Shown here piece after piece: positions 19,061 to 29,770 of a stretch of 45,944 nt of DNA (position 1 is its first letter; each line of letters starts with the position of its first letter). The notes below the pieces were generated by a model. That model was not told where the DNA came from and ran no database searches. It saw only the letters and a program-made list of their open reading frames with translations. Position numbers and translations under genes: made by a program. Location of the stretch: the NCBI RefSeq assembly GCF_001990265.1, contig NZ_LYVN01000016.1, positions 1 to 45,944 on the forward strand, read 5' to 3'. The DNA is from Sphingopyxis sp. KK2. GTDB taxonomy: Bacteria; Pseudomonadota; Alphaproteobacteria; Sphingomonadales; Sphingomonadaceae.

Positions 19061-20176
19061 ATGATCATCGGCACCCCCAAGGAAATCAAGAATCACGAAT
19101 ATCGCGTCGGCCTGACCCCCGAAAGCGCGCGCGAACTCGCTGTCCACGGCCACCGCGTGCTCGTTCAGACCGGCGCCGGCGCCGGCATCGGCGCCGATGA
19201 CCGTTTCTACGTCGAAGCGGGCGCCGAGATCGTGCAGAGTGCCGAAGAGATTTTCGCGACGTGCGAGATGGTGGTGAAGGTCAAGGAACCCCAGCCGGTC
19301 GAACGCGCGATGCTGCGCCCGGACCAGATTCTCTACACCTATCTCCACCTCGCCCCCGATCCCGACCAGACGCGCGACCTGATGGCGTCGGGCGCGGTCT
19401 GCATCGCTTATGAAACCGTGACCTCCCCCCATGGCGGCCTGCCGCTGCTCAAGCCGATGAGCCAGGTCGCGGGGCGCATGTCGATCCAGGCCGGCGCGAC
19501 CGCGCTCGAAAAGGCGCATGGCGGCCGCGGCGTGCTGCTCGGCGGCGTCCCCGGCGTCGCGCCGGGCAAGGTGTGCGTCATCGGCGGCGGCGTCGTCGGT
19601 TTCAACGCGGCACAGATGGCGGCGGGCCTCGGCGCCGACGTCACCATCCTCGACCGCGATCCCGAAGTCCTCGAACGCGTCGGCACCTTCTTCGAGGCGC
19701 GCGCCAAGACGCGCTTCTCGAACCGCGCCAACCTCGCCGAATGCGTTGCCGAGGCCGACCTCGTCATCGGCGCGGTGCTGATCCCCGGTGCCGAGGCGCC
19801 GAAGCTGGTCAGCCGCGACATGCTGAAGACGATGCGTCCCGGCTCGGTGCTCGTCGACGTCGCGATCGACCAGGGCGGCTGTTTCGAGACCAGCCATGCG
19901 ACCACCCACGCCGATCCGACCTATGTGGTCGACGGCATCGTCCATTATGCCGTCGCCAACATGCCCGGCGCGGTCGCGCGCACCAGCACCTATGCGCTCA
20001 ACAATGTCACCCTGCCGCACGCGCTGCGCATCGCCGATCTCGGCTGGAAAGAGGCGCTGAAGCGCGACACGCATCTTGCGCAGGGACTCAACGTCTGGAA
20101 TGGTAAGGTCACGTTCGAAGCCGTCGCCGAAGCGGTGGGGACGGATTATGTGCCTGTCGATCAGGCACTCGCCTGA
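19061..20176 (+). CDS. ald: Alanine dehydrogenase
   Basis: A 371-residue enzyme that reversibly deaminates L-alanine to pyruvate with NAD. The known catalytic and binding residues are all in place: Arg15, Lys75 (VVKVKEPQ) and His96 (YTYLHLAPD), and the nucleotide loop is [12 protein letters not shown]. The start ([20 protein letters not shown]) is the family's standard N-terminus. The gene is divergent from the Lrp/AsnC regulator, with the palindrome in the gap. Confidence 0.97.
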   Translation: MIIGTPKEIKNHEYRVGLTPESARELAVHGHRVLVQTGAGAGIGADDRFYVEAGAEIVQSAEEIFATCEMVVKVKEPQPVERAMLRPDQILYTYLHLAPDPDQTRDLMASGAVCIAYETVTSPHGGLPLLKPMSQVAGRMSIQAGATALEKAHGGRGVLLGGVPGVAPGKVCVIGGGVVGFNAAQMAAGLGADVTILDRDPEVLERVGTFFEARAKTRFSNRANLAECVAEADLVIGAVLIPGAEAPKLVSRDMLKTMRPGSVLVDVAIDQGGCFETSHATTHADPTYVVDGIVHYAVANMPGAVARTSTYALNNVTLPHALRIADLGWKEALKRDTHLAQGLNVWNGKVTFEAVAEAVGTDYVPVDQALA

Positions 20177-20197
20177 TAACAAGGACTTAGGACTGCC

Positions 20198-20443
20198 ATG
20201 ACTCCCCAGGACGATCTCCCCGACACCGGTACCGGCGAAGAGACGGAGAATGAGGTGCTGCGCGCCGCGCGCGAACTCCAGGCGCAAAAAGACGCAGCCG
20301 ACGCGACCGAGGCCGCCGACAAGGAAGCGAGCGGCGCGGGCAAGAAAGTCGGCTGGAAAACCGCCGCGGCGGCCGCAGGCATCGGCATCGGTTCGGCGGC
20401 GGTGCTTGCCGCGCTGCTCTACGCGAACCGCGGCCGGAAATAA
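20198..20443 (+). CDS. Small unknown protein with C-terminal transmembrane segment
   Basis: An 81-residue protein with a highly charged, Ala/Glu-rich N-terminal half (probably a coiled coil or disordered) and one hydrophobic helix near the end (AAAAGIGIGSAAVLAALLYA). It ends with basic residues GRK, so the N-terminus should face the cytosol. No family was recognised. It sits 21 bases after ald and may be cotranscribed with it. It ends exactly against the next gene, which is on the other strand. Confidence 0.65.
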   Translation: MTPQDDLPDTGTGEETENEVLRAARELQAQKDAADATEAADKEASGAGKKVGWKTAAAAAGIGIGSAAVLAALLYANRGRK

Positions 20444-21283
20444 TCAGGGCAGGGCGATTTCACCGGTCTTCGGATTGGTGAAACCGTCGATGCCGAGCAG
20501 CCAGACGTCCTCGTCGGGCATGATGATCGCCATGTCGACCGGGACGTTATAGCGCACGAAATAATGGATTTCGGTCGGCTGCGGATCGAGCAGGTGCGAC
20601 ACGTAAAAGGCGGTCTTTTTCTCCATCTCGCCGTCGGGGCGGGAATCGATCAGCATGCAGCTGTTCAGGAACGGCCGCCAGCTCGCGACCTTGCCGTCCT
20701 TGTCGATGTCGAAGCGATAGTGGCCGCCAAGCGGAAATACCCCTGCGGTGACCGGCGATGACATCAGATAGGCGCGCACTGGCCCGTCGTCCTCGGGCGG
20801 CAGAATGACGCTGTTGCCGGTGCCCTTGGTGCAGAAGCCCAGCTTTTCCTGGGCGAAGCGCGCGGCGGCGGCATCGCGCGCATCGGCTAGGCGATTGGCG
20901 AGCGGCGACAGCGAGGCGTCGGCGTCCTTCGGGACCAGCCCGCCTTCGACCACGGTCGATCCGCGCATCACAAAGCGCACGATCGCATAGCGCGGCCCGT
21001 CGCGCCGACCGAAATAGGTGACGAGCAGACTGTCGTCACCTTGCGGTTCGACGACCCAGCCGGCTAGGTCGGGATAGTCGGCGGGATTGATCTGGGCCAG
21101 CAGCGCGTCGGTGCTGTGCCACGCCGCTTGATCATAGCGATACATCATCTGACCCGTCGCCATCGCCTCGGCATTGGCGGCCTTTTCGGCGTCGGTGACC
21201 TTGGCGAGCGCGGCGGGCGCCGCCGCCGTAAGGGCAAAAGCCGTCGCCGCCACCATCCATGCCCTCGTTTTACGCTTGCCCAC
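20444..21283 (-). CDS. Exported protein of unknown function
   Basis: Using GTG 21283, the product has 279 residues with a typical signal peptide (GKRKTRAWMVAATAFALTAA, cleavage after ALA). A purine-rich ribosome-binding site (GGGGAGG) lies just upstream of this GTG, which is why it is preferred to the earlier in-frame ATG. The mature part has two cysteines (LGFCTKG and LNSCMLI), which could form a disulfide, and an acidic EDVWLLGIDGF near the end. No known family. It converges on the small TM protein with no gap. Confidence 0.65.
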   Translation of the reverse strand: MGKRKTRAWMVAATAFALTAAAPAALAKVTDAEKAANAEAMATGQMMYRYDQAAWHSTDALLAQINPADYPDLAGWVVEPQGDDSLLVTYFGRRDGPRYAIVRFVMRGSTVVEGGLVPKDADASLSPLANRLADARDAAAARFAQEKLGFCTKGTGNSVILPPEDDGPVRAYLMSSPVTAGVFPLGGHYRFDIDKDGKVASWRPFLNSCMLIDSRPDGEMEKKTAFYVSHLLDPQPTEIHYFVRYNVPVDMAIIMPDEDVWLLGIDGFTNPKTGEIALP

Positions 21284-21423
21284 GTCCGCCTCCCCCGCTC
21301 TAAGGGGGACTGGGTCGCAAATATTTCCGCGCCGTGCAACAAAGGCTCCTAAGCAATTGCATATCGCGGCCATGGCGCTAAACCGGCGCCCATCGACCGA
21401 TTAGAGTCAGAAACGGGGCTGAT

Positions 21424-21873
21424 ATGGCTGGCAAGCAACCGAGCGGACGACCGCTCTCGCCGCACCTGCAGGTGTATAAATGGGGGCCGGCGATGACCGT
21501 CTCGATCCTCCACCGCGCGAGCGGGGACGGATTGGCGATCGTCGGGACGAGCATGTTCCTGTGGTGGCTCTATGCCATCGCGGCGGGGCCCGAGGCCTAT
21601 GCGGCGTTCATCGCCTGCGTCTGGCACGACCCCAGCCCCGAAATCACGCTGTTCCACCAGATCACCAACATCCTCGGCAAGGTCGTGCTGGTCGGGCTGA
21701 CCTGGGCCTTTTTCCAGCATCTCTTCTCGGGGCTGCGCCACTTCGTGCTCGACGCCGGCGCGGGTTACGAGCTCAAGACCAACAAGATGTGGTCGGCGGC
21801 GGTAATCATGGGCGGTGTCTTCGCGACCGCCGCGACCTGGCTCTACATCCTGTGGGGGAACCTCAATGGGTAA
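21424..21873 (+). CDS. sdhC: Succinate dehydrogenase cytochrome b556 subunit
   Basis: A 149-residue subunit of complex II with three hydrophobic helices. The N-terminal family signature RPLSPHLQVYKW followed by SILHRASG is present. The third-helix segment includes HLFSGLRHF, where the haem-ligating histidine is expected. It is the first gene of the sdhCDA run; its stop overlaps the sdhD start. Confidence 0.95.
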   Translation: MAGKQPSGRPLSPHLQVYKWGPAMTVSILHRASGDGLAIVGTSMFLWWLYAIAAGPEAYAAFIACVWHDPSPEITLFHQITNILGKVVLVGLTWAFFQHLFSGLRHFVLDAGAGYELKTNKMWSAAVIMGGVFATAATWLYILWGNLNG

Positions 21874-22270
21874 CGGCACGCATCTCGGCAAGGTCCGCGG
21901 GCTCGGCTCGGCCCAGCACGGATCGCATCACTGGCTGCAGGCGCGGCTCACCGCGCTCGGCAACCTGCTGCTCGTCGGCTTCCTCGTCGTCTCGCTGCTC
22001 CGCCTCAACCTTGGCGATTTCGCCGCGGTGCATCGCTGGGCGTCGCACCCGATGGTCGCGCTCGCGCTCATCCTGCTCGTGGTCAGCGTCTTCGTCCACC
22101 TGCGCCTCGGGCTGCAGGTGCTGATCGAGGACTATGTCCATGGCGAAGCGACGCGCCTGCTCGCGCTCGTCGCGCTCAATTTCTTCGCCATCGGCGGCGC
22201 CGCATTCGGGATCTTCACGATCGCCCGCATCGCATTGGCGCCCATGGCGCTCGGCCCGGGGGGCATGTGA
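21866..22270 (+). CDS. sdhD: Succinate dehydrogenase hydrophobic membrane anchor subunit
   Basis: A 134-residue membrane protein with three predicted helices ([48 protein letters not shown]). The start is placed at ATG 21866 because the family's short hydrophilic N-terminus with [10 protein letters not shown] follows. It overlaps sdhC by eight bases. It anchors the catalytic subunits to the membrane and binds haem and quinone with SdhC. Confidence 0.93.
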   Translation: MGNGTHLGKVRGLGSAQHGSHHWLQARLTALGNLLLVGFLVVSLLRLNLGDFAAVHRWASHPMVALALILLVVSVFVHLRLGLQVLIEDYVHGEATRLLALVALNFFAIGGAAFGIFTIARIALAPMALGPGGM

Positions 22271-22271
22271 C

Positions 22272-24074
22272 ATGACCGAAGCGTACAAGATCATCGACCA
22301 TATCTATGACACCGTCGTCGTCGGCGCGGGCGGATCGGGGCTGCGCGCCACGATGGGCAGCGCCGAGGCGGGGCTCAAGACCGCCTGCATCACCAAGGTG
22401 TTCCCGACGCGCAGCCACACCGTCGCGGCGCAGGGCGGCATCGCCGCCTCGCTCGGCAACAACAGCCCCGACCATTGGCAATGGCATATGTACGACACCG
22501 TCAAGGGTTCCGACTGGCTCGGCGACCAGGACGCGATCGAATATATGGTCCGCGAAGCGCCGCAGGCGGTTTACGAGCTCGAGCACGCCGGCGTGCCGTT
22601 CAGCCGCAACCAGGACGGCACCATCTACCAGCGCCCGTTCGGCGGCCATATGCAGAATATGGGTGAAGGTCCGCCGGTCCAGCGCACCTGCGCCGCCGCC
22701 GACCGCACCGGCCATGCGATGCTCCACGCGCTCTATCAGCAGTCGCTGAAATATGACGCGGACTTCTTCATCGAATATTTCGCGCTCGACCTGATCATGG
22801 AAGACGGTGCGTGCCGCGGCGTGATCGCCTTGTGCATGGAGGATGGCAGCATCCACCGCTTCCGTTCGCAGGCCGTCGTGCTCGCGACCGGCGGCTATGG
22901 CCGCGCCTATTTCACCGCGACCTCGGCGCACACCTGCACCGGCGACGGCGGCGGCATGGTGCTGCGCGCGGGCCTGCCGCTGCAGGATATGGAATTCGTC
23001 CAGTTCCACCCGACCGGCATCTATGGTGCGGGCGTGCTCATCACCGAAGGTGCGCGCGGCGAGGGTGGGTACCTCACGAACTCGGAAGGCGAGCGTTTCA
23101 TGGAACGCTATGCCCCGTCGGCGAAGGATCTTGCGTCGCGCGACGTCGTCTCGCGCTCGATGGCGCTCGAAATCCGCGAAGGCCGCGGCGTCGGCCCGCA
23201 CAAGGACCATATCTATCTGCACCTCGACCATATCGAGGAAGCCGTGCTCGCCGAACGCCTGCCCGGCATCACCGAAAGCGGCAAGATTTTCGCGGGCGTC
23301 GACCTGACGCGCCAGCCGCTCCCCGTGGTTCCCACGGTCCATTACAATATGGGCGGCATCCCCTGTAACTATCATGGCGAAGTCGTCACGCTGAAGGACG
23401 GCAACCCCGATACCGTCGTCCCCGGCCTGTTCGCGGTCGGCGAAGCCGCCTGCGTTTCGGTCCATGGCGCGAACCGCCTCGGCTCGAACAGCCTGATCGA
23501 CCTCGTCGTCTTCGGCCGCGCCACCGGCCACCGGCTCAAGGAAATCATCACCCCCGGCGCCGCGCAGCAAGCGCTGCCCAAGGACAGCGCCGACCTCGCG
23601 CTCGGCCGTCTCGACCATTTCCGTAACGCCAAGGGCGGCTCGCCGACCGCGGTGGTGCGCGACGAGATGCAGCGCGCGATGTCGATGCACGCCGCGGTGT
23701 TCCGCACCGACGAACTGATGGCCGAAGGCAAGGATAAGCTCGCCAAGACCTATCAGCGGATGAACGACATCGGCGTCACCGACCGCAGCCTGATCTGGAA
23801 CACCGACCTCATCGAAACGCTTGAGCTCGACAACCTGATCAGCCAGGCGACGGTGACGATGCATTCGGCGTTCAACCGCAAGGAAAGCCGCGGCGCCCAC
23901 GCGCACGAGGATTTCCCGAACCGCGACGATCCGAACTGGATGAAGCACACGATCAGCTGGTTCGACGGCTGGGGCGGCAAGGGCGGCGGCGTCCGCCTCG
24001 ATTACCGTCCGGTCCACGAATATACGCTGACCGACGATGCCGAATATATCAAACCGAAGGCGCGCGTTTATTGA
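22272..24074 (+). CDS. sdhA: Succinate dehydrogenase flavoprotein subunit
   Basis: A 600-residue flavoprotein that oxidises succinate to fumarate in the TCA cycle and respiratory chain. The FAD-binding loop is [13 protein letters not shown], and His49 in [11 protein letters not shown] is the residue that carries covalently bound FAD. The substrate-binding [13 protein letters not shown] and the C-terminal [18 protein letters not shown] region are complete. It follows sdhD by one base. The iron-sulfur subunit gene sdhB does not follow; the next gene overlaps by four bases. Confidence 0.97.
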   Translation: MTEAYKIIDHIYDTVVVGAGGSGLRATMGSAEAGLKTACITKVFPTRSHTVAAQGGIAASLGNNSPDHWQWHMYDTVKGSDWLGDQDAIEYMVREAPQAVYELEHAGVPFSRNQDGTIYQRPFGGHMQNMGEGPPVQRTCAAADRTGHAMLHALYQQSLKYDADFFIEYFALDLIMEDGACRGVIALCMEDGSIHRFRSQAVVLATGGYGRAYFTATSAHTCTGDGGGMVLRAGLPLQDMEFVQFHPTGIYGAGVLITEGARGEGGYLTNSEGERFMERYAPSAKDLASRDVVSRSMALEIREGRGVGPHKDHIYLHLDHIEEAVLAERLPGITESGKIFAGVDLTRQPLPVVPTVHYNMGGIPCNYHGEVVTLKDGNPDTVVPGLFAVGEAACVSVHGANRLGSNSLIDLVVFGRATGHRLKEIITPGAAQQALPKDSADLALGRLDHFRNAKGGSPTAVVRDEMQRAMSMHAAVFRTDELMAEGKDKLAKTYQRMNDIGVTDRSLIWNTDLIETLELDNLISQATVTMHSAFNRKESRGAHAHEDFPNRDDPNWMKHTISWFDGWGGKGGGVRLDYRPVHEYTLTDDAEYIKPKARVY

Positions 24075-24733
24075 TCGCGCGGGTCGCAGGAGGCCTTTGG
24101 ACCGCCGCGGTCCTGGCCTTCTGTCCGTCGCTCGCGCAGGCTGAGGACAAGCCGTCGGCAGAGGCGATCGTCGCGCGCACCAAGGCGCCGGCGAGCGGCT
24201 ATTCGCTTTTCCACTGGACGATCTCCCGACAGGAGAATCGCGTCTATTCCTTCTGGGCGGCCGAATTTCATCGCGGATCGCTGCACCGCGTCGAAACGCC
24301 GCTCGACCGCATCGTCGCCGACTGCAAGGCGATGACCGGGCACCATCGCTCGCTGATCTCGGGCAAGACGCTGTCCAGCCGCGAAGCCGCCGAAACCGCG
24401 TGCGGGATCGACATGACGGGAGCGCCGGCGCTGACCTATGCAGGACGATTGTCGAGCCCCTATGGCGATCTGGACGTCGTTATGCTGACCAAGGACGGGT
24501 TGCGGCGGCTCTATTGGGTCGACCCGGCCGGCTTGTTGATCCAGTCGGAATTTCGCGGCGACAACGACCAGCCTGGCCAGCCGAAGTTGCGCAACTGGAC
24601 GACCGAGGTCAGTCGCACCTCTCCCGACACCGCGATGTTCACGCCCGAATCGCTCGATCGAAGCTTTGTCCCGCTCGAACGCCAAGTCGATATGGCGCCC
24701 GAACATTTTGCCTTGTTCGAAGAGCCCGAATGA
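24071..24733 (+). CDS. Exported protein of unknown function, translationally coupled to sdhA
   Basis: The product of 220 residues starts at a TTG (24071) that overlaps the sdhA stop by four bases. The N-terminus is a clear signal peptide ([24 protein letters not shown], here shortened). The mature part has no motif I recognise; it has two cysteines (DCKAMTG and TACGIDM). No iron-sulfur cysteine clusters are seen, so it is not SdhB. The position after sdhA suggests co-expression with complex II, but a shared function is not established. Confidence 0.6.
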   Translation: MIARVAGGLWTAAVLAFCPSLAQAEDKPSAEAIVARTKAPASGYSLFHWTISRQENRVYSFWAAEFHRGSLHRVETPLDRIVADCKAMTGHHRSLISGKTLSSREAAETACGIDMTGAPALTYAGRLSSPYGDLDVVMLTKDGLRRLYWVDPAGLLIQSEFRGDNDQPGQPKLRNWTTEVSRTSPDTAMFTPESLDRSFVPLERQVDMAPEHFALFEEPE

Positions 24734-24841
24734 CACGATCACCGAGCGGTGCATCGACCTTCGCACTGTAGTCTGGCTTCTGCCCCTTGCACTTCAGACG
24801 CGCCAGATGTAACACTATATCATTATTCGGGGGGCGGCGCG

Positions 24842-26068
24842 ATGCATCTTTCGGGAATAAGATCACATCTTGCGTGGCTGTTCGCCGCGCTTCTTCTGTT
24901 CGCCATCGCCCCGGCGCGCGCCGATAGCTGGGCTCCCCCGGCGGTCGAAACCTATGTCTCGGCAAATGGCCAATATCGCCTGACCGTGGTGCCTCGCGAG
25001 ATCGGCAGCCAACTCGCCTATTTCGAGGCCAAGGCGCGCGGCGAGACGCTGCCCGAACCCGAAGGCCCCCTCGGCCGGTTCGAACGGCTGGAGGATGGGC
25101 AGTGGGTTTCGGTCTGGAGCCGTGCCCTGGTCAACGAGGTCGCGCCGGTCGATGTTCTGGTCGGCGACGACGGCCGCCATGTCGTCAGCTTCGATAATTG
25201 GCACAGCACGGGCCATGGCGATCATGTCGTCGTCCTATACGGTGAGGGCGGCTCGCTGGTGCGCTCGCTGCGGCTCGACCAGATTGTCCCCGCCTATTTC
25301 ATCGACGCGCTGCCGGCGTCGGTCAGCAGCATCCACTGGCGCCGCGCCGACCCCCGCTTTGTCGGCGACCGGCTGGAAGTCGCGGTGGCAGAGCCCGACG
25401 GCGATATGATGAGCGCGGACAGCTTTCCGGTCCGTATCGCCTTGGCCGACGGCATGGTCGATCCGATCGCGGCGGAGCGGATGGCGACGCTGACCCCGCG
25501 TGCCTGCGCGGCGCACACGCGCCAGGTTGCCAGCTTCAACGAATATCTCGCCTTCGAACGCGGTGCTCTCGCCTATCCCGAAACGACCGACAGGGACGAC
25601 TGGCGCCGTTACCTGCACCATGCGGCTACGCGCCTGCGGCCGGCTGCGGACGACAGCGCGCTTGAGGATTCGGCCGATCCCTTCGCTGCCATGCTCGGCG
25701 AAACGACCTTCGAATTGCTCCAGCCGGGCGAGTATATGGAAAAGGATTATCGCGACGATTTCCGTCTGGCGCTGGCCGCGCCGCCCGAGCAATTGCGGCG
25801 GCGGTGGTTCGCGGCGCGCGATCAGGACAAGCTGGTTGCCGAGGTCGAGCGGAGCGCGAAGAAGATCAAGCCGGGGCAACTCACGGGGGTGGAGATGCGC
25901 TTCTTTGCCGATGCCGCGCACTGGCCCCGCATCGCCGCGGCATTGGCCGCGAGCGGTGCGACGCTGGTGCAGGTCGATATCGGGGTTCCGATCCCGGCCC
26001 GTGCCGAGGATGTTGCCGAACTGCCGCCCGAACGGATGATCGATCCCGCCTGCGCTGGGGCCTATTGA
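24842..26068 (+). CDS. Exported protein of unknown function
   Basis: The 408-residue product has a signal peptide (HLAWLFAALLLFAIAPARA, cleavage after ARA) and a mature domain in which a beta-rich N-terminal half (LTVVPREIGSQLAYFEAKARG, and strand VLYGEGGSLVRSL) resembles beta-propeller or sandwich repeats, followed by a more helical, acidic half. No catalytic motif or family was recognised. ATG 24842 follows a G-rich ribosome-binding site. It lies 108 bases after the gene at 24071; the gene on the other strand overlaps its 3' end by seven bases. Confidence 0.65.
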   Translation: MHLSGIRSHLAWLFAALLLFAIAPARADSWAPPAVETYVSANGQYRLTVVPREIGSQLAYFEAKARGETLPEPEGPLGRFERLEDGQWVSVWSRALVNEVAPVDVLVGDDGRHVVSFDNWHSTGHGDHVVVLYGEGGSLVRSLRLDQIVPAYFIDALPASVSSIHWRRADPRFVGDRLEVAVAEPDGDMMSADSFPVRIALADGMVDPIAAERMATLTPRACAAHTRQVASFNEYLAFERGALAYPETTDRDDWRRYLHHAATRLRPAADDSALEDSADPFAAMLGETTFELLQPGEYMEKDYRDDFRLALAAPPEQLRRRWFAARDQDKLVAEVERSAKKIKPGQLTGVEMRFFADAAHWPRIAAALAASGATLVQVDIGVPIPARAEDVAELPPERMIDPACAGAY

Positions 26069-26364
26069 TCGCCGCCGAACAGGTCGTGCATCGGGTTCAG
26101 GTCCGAAAAGGGTTCGTCGACCGCTTCGCCCATCAGCCATAATTTCTGGCAGGCGATGGCAAAGAACATCAGCGCGATCGTCCACACAATGATCGTCTTG
26201 ATCACCTTCCACCGTTTCGCTTCATAAATGGCCTTGGCGCGGGCCTTGTGATCGATGCCCAGATCGCCTTCGAATTCGGCGACGAGCTGTGCACGGCGGG
26301 TACGCGAAATATTCGCGATGCCCGCGGCCCTGTCCTCTCCGATCGAACGGCGACTCGCCATCAT
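26062..26364 (-). CDS. Small membrane protein of unknown function
   Basis: A 100-residue protein with a basic N-terminus (RRSIGEDR, SRTRRAQ) and one transmembrane helix (IIVWTIALMFFAIACQKLWL, about residues 58-77), followed by an acidic tail. No family was recognised. It overlaps the 3' end of the convergent exported-protein gene. Confidence 0.6.
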   Translation of the reverse strand: MMASRRSIGEDRAAGIANISRTRRAQLVAEFEGDLGIDHKARAKAIYEAKRWKVIKTIIVWTIALMFFAIACQKLWLMGEAVDEPFSDLNPMHDLFGGDQ

Positions 26365-26460
26365 TCCTGCCCCGCAAAAGACGCTCGAAGCGCTACTGTC
26401 ACGGGTCGACCTTTAGGCGAGAGCCCCTGACAAAGCGTTAACCGGGAAAAGGCTTTGCGA

Positions 26461-26739
26461 TCAGTCGAGTGCGACGCCGACGAGCTTGATCCGCGCCGCC
26501 GCGCCGCGCAGCAGGGTCAGCCGGCTCGGTGCGACCCCCAGCGCGGCCGCGAGCAGGCGCAGCACCGCATCGTTCGCGGCGCCGTCGGCGGGCGGCGCGG
26601 TGACGTGCAGCCGGACGCCGTCGTCGGCGATCGCCACCGCATCGCGGCGCGCGCCCGGCGTCACCCGCACCTCCAGCCGCCCGCTCGCCGCCAGCGCGCG
26701 CAGCGCGGCGGTCAGCGAGGGGGCGGGCCGATATTTCAG
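26461..26739 (-). CDS. DUF167 (YggU-like) family protein
   Basis: The core DUF167 domain is clear: VRVTPGARRDAVAIADDGV, then RLHVTAPPADGAANDAVLRL and LLAAALGVAPSRLTLLRGAAARIKLV, including the family DGAAN and K near the end. Function is unknown; these are small cytosolic proteins. The start is uncertain: no ATG is available before the conserved part, a CTG at 26739 gives 92 residues (usual length), while GTG 26670 gives 69. It overlaps the quinone oxidoreductase stop by four bases, so translation may be coupled. Confidence 0.6.
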   Translation of the reverse strand: MKYRPAPSLTAALRALAASGRLEVRVTPGARRDAVAIADDGVRLHVTAPPADGAANDAVLRLLAAALGVAPSRLTLLRGAAARIKLVGVALD

Positions 26740-27734
26740 ATGGTCACCACCAGCTTGCCGACCGCGCTGCGGTCGCCGAGCTTGGCGATCGCCTGGCCGC
26801 CGTCGGCGAGCGCATAGGTGCCGGTGACGCGCGGCTTGATCTTGCCCTGCGCCCACAGCGCGAACAGCCGCGCGATATTGCCGCGGTTGCGCGCGGGTTC
26901 GCGCGCGACGAAAGCGCCCCAGAAGACGCCCGCGACGTCGCAGCTCTTGAGCAGCGTCAGGTTCAGCGGCAGGCGCGGGATGCCGGCGGGGAAACCGACG
27001 ACGAGGTAGCGGCCCTCCCACGCGATCGAGCGCAGCGCGGGTTCGGCATAATCGCCGCCGACCGCATCATAGATGACGTTCGCGCCGCCGGGGCCGACCG
27101 CTTCCTTGAACTTGTTCGCGAGCTCCTTCGACTGGTCCTTGTCGAACGGCTGGCGGCCATAGACGACGACCTCGTCGGCACCCGCCTGACGGGCGATCTC
27201 GCCCTTCTCCTCGCTCGACACGCCCGCGACGACGCGCGCGCCGAACGCCTTGCCCAGCTCGACCGCCGCGATGCCGACGCCGCCCGACGCGCCAAGGACG
27301 AGCAGCGTGTCGCCCTCCTTGATATGCCCGCGATCGACCAGCGCATGGATGCTGGTGCCATAGGTCATCAGCAAGCTGGCACCTTCGGCGAAGTCATGCC
27401 CCTCGGGCAGGTGATAGACATTATGCACCGAAACCGCGATCGCCTCGGCCATTCCGCCGTTGCCGCACCCCGCGATCACCCGGTCGCCGACCTTGAAGTC
27501 CGTGACACCTTCGCCAACTTCCGCAACCAGCCCCGCAACCTCGCCGCCGGGGGCGAAGGGGCGCTCGGGCTTGAACTGATATTTGTCCTCGATGATCAGC
27601 ACGTCGGGGAAGTTGACCGCACAGGCCTTCACGTCGATCACGATCTGCCCGGCCCCCGCGGTAGGGCGCGGCAGCTCGCCCAGCGTCAACGTTTCGGGGC
27701 CGCCGGTGGCGGTCGACAAAAGAGCCTTCATCAT
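26736..27734 (-). CDS. Zinc-free quinone oxidoreductase (MDR superfamily)
   Basis: A 332-residue NADPH:quinone reductase-like enzyme. The GroES-like N-terminal part (PRPTAGAGQIVIDVKACAVNFPD) is followed by VGDRVIAGCGNGGMAEA and the cofactor loop LVLGASGGVGIAAVELGK. The zinc-binding cysteines of alcohol dehydrogenases are absent. It probably reduces quinones or alpha,beta-unsaturated carbonyls. It sits 18 bases downstream of leuD on the same strand and may be cotranscribed. Confidence 0.9.
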   Translation of the reverse strand: MMKALLSTATGGPETLTLGELPRPTAGAGQIVIDVKACAVNFPDVLIIEDKYQFKPERPFAPGGEVAGLVAEVGEGVTDFKVGDRVIAGCGNGGMAEAIAVSVHNVYHLPEGHDFAEGASLLMTYGTSIHALVDRGHIKEGDTLLVLGASGGVGIAAVELGKAFGARVVAGVSSEEKGEIARQAGADEVVVYGRQPFDKDQSKELANKFKEAVGPGGANVIYDAVGGDYAEPALRSIAWEGRYLVVGFPAGIPRLPLNLTLLKSCDVAGVFWGAFVAREPARNRGNIARLFALWAQGKIKPRVTGTYALADGGQAIAKLGDRSAVGKLVVTI

Positions 27735-27752
27735 CTTCTCCTCACAGGGGTG

Positions 27753-28343
27753 TTACAGCGAAGGTTGCAGCCAGGGCCGGTCCTGCGCCAGTTTTTTCTC
27801 ATAATCGCCGATCGCGGCATCGCTCTTTTCGGTGATCGAAATCTCGTCGAGCCCTTCGAGCAGGCACATCTTGCGGAACGGGTCGATTTCGAAGGTGAAG
27901 CGATCCTGGAACATCGTCGTCACCGTCTGGTTTTCGAGGTCGACATGCACCGGATCGGTCTGCGCGACCTCCATCAGCCGGTCGATCGCCGCCTGCGGCA
28001 GGACGACAGGGAGAATCCCGTTCTTGACCGCATTGCCCGAGAAGATGTCGGAGTAGGAGGGCGCGATGACGACGCGGATGCCGAGGTCGCCGAGCGCCCA
28101 GGCGGCATGCTCGCGGCTCGACCCGCAACCGAAATTGTCGCCGGCGATCAGGATCGGCGCGCCCTTAAACTCGGCGCTGTCGAAGATATTATCGGGATCC
28201 TTGCGGATCGCCTCGAACGCGCCGCGACCCATGCCCTCGCGCGTCGTGCCCTTCAGCCAATGCGCGGGGATGATGACGTCTGTATCGACATTCTTCAGCC
28301 CGAACGGGATCGCGCGGCCGTCGACTTCACCCAGCGGGGTCAT
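27753..28343 (-). CDS. leuD: 3-isopropylmalate dehydratase small subunit
   Basis: A 196-residue swivel-domain subunit. Landmarks are [57 protein letters not shown]. With LeuC it isomerises 2-isopropylmalate to 3-isopropylmalate in leucine synthesis. The start (ATG 28343) overlaps the leuC stop by four bases; the longer upstream open frame is inside leuC. Confidence 0.97.
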   Translation of the reverse strand: MTPLGEVDGRAIPFGLKNVDTDVIIPAHWLKGTTREGMGRGAFEAIRKDPDNIFDSAEFKGAPILIAGDNFGCGSSREHAAWALGDLGIRVVIAPSYSDIFSGNAVKNGILPVVLPQAAIDRLMEVAQTDPVHVDLENQTVTTMFQDRFTFEIDPFRKMCLLEGLDEISITEKSDAAIGDYEKKLAQDRPWLQPSL

Positions 28344-29770
28344 GCCATCAACTCCCGCACATCGGTCAGCTTGCCGGTCACCGCCGCCGCCGCCGCCATC
28401 GCGGGGCTGACGAGGTGGGTACGGCTGCCGGGCCCCTGGCGGCCGACGAAATTGCGGTTGCTCGTGCTCGCACAGCGCTCGCCCGCGGGCACCTTGTCGG
28501 GGTTCATCGCGAGGCACGCCGAGCAACCGGGTTCGCGCCATTCGAGCCCCGCGTCGGTGAAGATGCGGTCGAGCCCCTCGGCTTCGGCCTGCGCCTTCAC
28601 CAGCCCCGAACCGGGGACGACGATCGCCCATTTGACATTGTCGGCCTTCTTGCGGCCCTTGATGACCGCGGCGGCGGCGCGCATGTCCTCGATGCGGCTG
28701 TTGGTGCAGCTGCCGATGAAGATATTCTCGATCGGCACGTCCTGCATCCGCGTGCCGGGTTCGAGGCCCATATAGGCAAGGCTCTTGGCGGCGGCAGTCT
28801 GCTTCGACGGGTCGGCGAAGCTTGCGGGATCGGGGACGACCCCGGTGATCGGCACGACATCCTCGGGGCTGGTGCCCCACGTCACGCTCGGCGCGATGTC
28901 GGCGGCGTCGATCACCACGACCTTGTCGTAGGTCGCACCCGGATCGGTCGCGAGGCTCTTCCAATATGCGACCGCGGCGTCCCAGTCGGCGCCCTTGGGC
29001 GCATAGGGGCGGCCCTTGAGATAGGCGAACGTGACCTCGTCGGGCGCGATCAGCCCGGCGCGCGCTCCGCCCTCGATCGCCATGTTGCTCACCGTCAGCC
29101 GGCCCTCGATGCTCAGGCTGCGGATCGCGCTGCCGGTATATTCGATGACATGGCCGGTGCCGCCCGCGGCACCGATGGTGCCGGTAATGTGGAGGATGAT
29201 GTCCTTGGCGCTGATGCCGGGGCCGACCTCGCCCTCGACGCGGACTTCCATCGTCCTGGCGGGCTGGAGCAGCAGCGTCTGTGTCGCGAGCACATGCTCG
29301 ACCTCGCTCGTCCCGATGCCGAAGGCGAGCGCGCCGATGCCGCCGTGGCACGCGGTGTGGCTGTCGCCGCAGACGATCGTCGTGCCGGGCAGCGAAAAGC
29401 CCTGCTCGGGGCCGACGACATGCACGATGCCCTGTTCGGGTGCGACCGCGTCGATGTAGCGGATGCCGAATTCCGGCGCGTTCTTTTCGAGCGCCGCGAG
29501 CTGCGCCGCGCTTTCGGGGTCGGCGATGGGCAGCTTGTTGCCGTTAGCATCGAGCCGCGCGGTGGTCGGCAGATTGTGATCGGGCACCGCGAGCGTCAGG
29601 TCGGGGCGGCGCACGGTGCGGCCGCTCGCGCGAAGCCCGGCAAAGGCCTGCGGGCTGGTGACTTCATGGACGAGGTGACGGTCGATGAAGATCAGGGCGG
29701 TACCATCGGGGCGCTGTTCGACGACATGCGCGTCCCAGATTTTCTCATAAAGGGTGCGGGGCCGAGTCAT
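28340..29770 (-). CDS. leuC: 3-isopropylmalate dehydratase large subunit
   Basis: A 476-residue aconitase-family subunit that carries the [4Fe-4S] cluster. The cluster cysteines are in [17 protein letters not shown] and [12 protein letters not shown], and the family start ([12 protein letters not shown]) and the [11 protein letters not shown] motif are present. It isomerises 2-isopropylmalate with LeuD. The gene is the first of the minus-strand run leuC-leuD-quinone reductase-DUF167; leuB is not in the window. Confidence 0.97.
   Translation of the reverse strand: MTRPRTLYEKIWDAHVVEQRPDGTALIFIDRHLVHEVTSPQAFAGLRASGRTVRRPDLTLAVPDHNLPTTARLDANGNKLPIADPESAAQLAALEKNAPEFGIRYIDAVAPEQGIVHVVGPEQGFSLPGTTIVCGDSHTACHGGIGALAFGIGTSEVEHVLATQTLLLQPARTMEVRVEGEVGPGISAKDIILHITGTIGAAGGTGHVIEYTGSAIRSLSIEGRLTVSNMAIEGGARAGLIAPDEVTFAYLKGRPYAPKGADWDAAVAYWKSLATDPGATYDKVVVIDAADIAPSVTWGTSPEDVVPITGVVPDPASFADPSKQTAAAKSLAYMGLEPGTRMQDVPIENIFIGSCTNSRIEDMRAAAAVIKGRKKADNVKWAIVVPGSGLVKAQAEAEGLDRIFTDAGLEWREPGCSACLAMNPDKVPAGERCASTSNRNFVGRQGPGSRTHLVSPAMAAAAAVTGKLTDVRELMA

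Noticed and set aside
22215..24017. 600-codon open frame opposite sdhA
   Set aside because: It is a shadow of sdhA; no domain is recognisable and it has no ribosome-binding site or operon context.
24071..24733. Considered as the missing sdhB
   Set aside because: It has a signal peptide and lacks the three cysteine clusters of succinate dehydrogenase iron-sulfur subunits.
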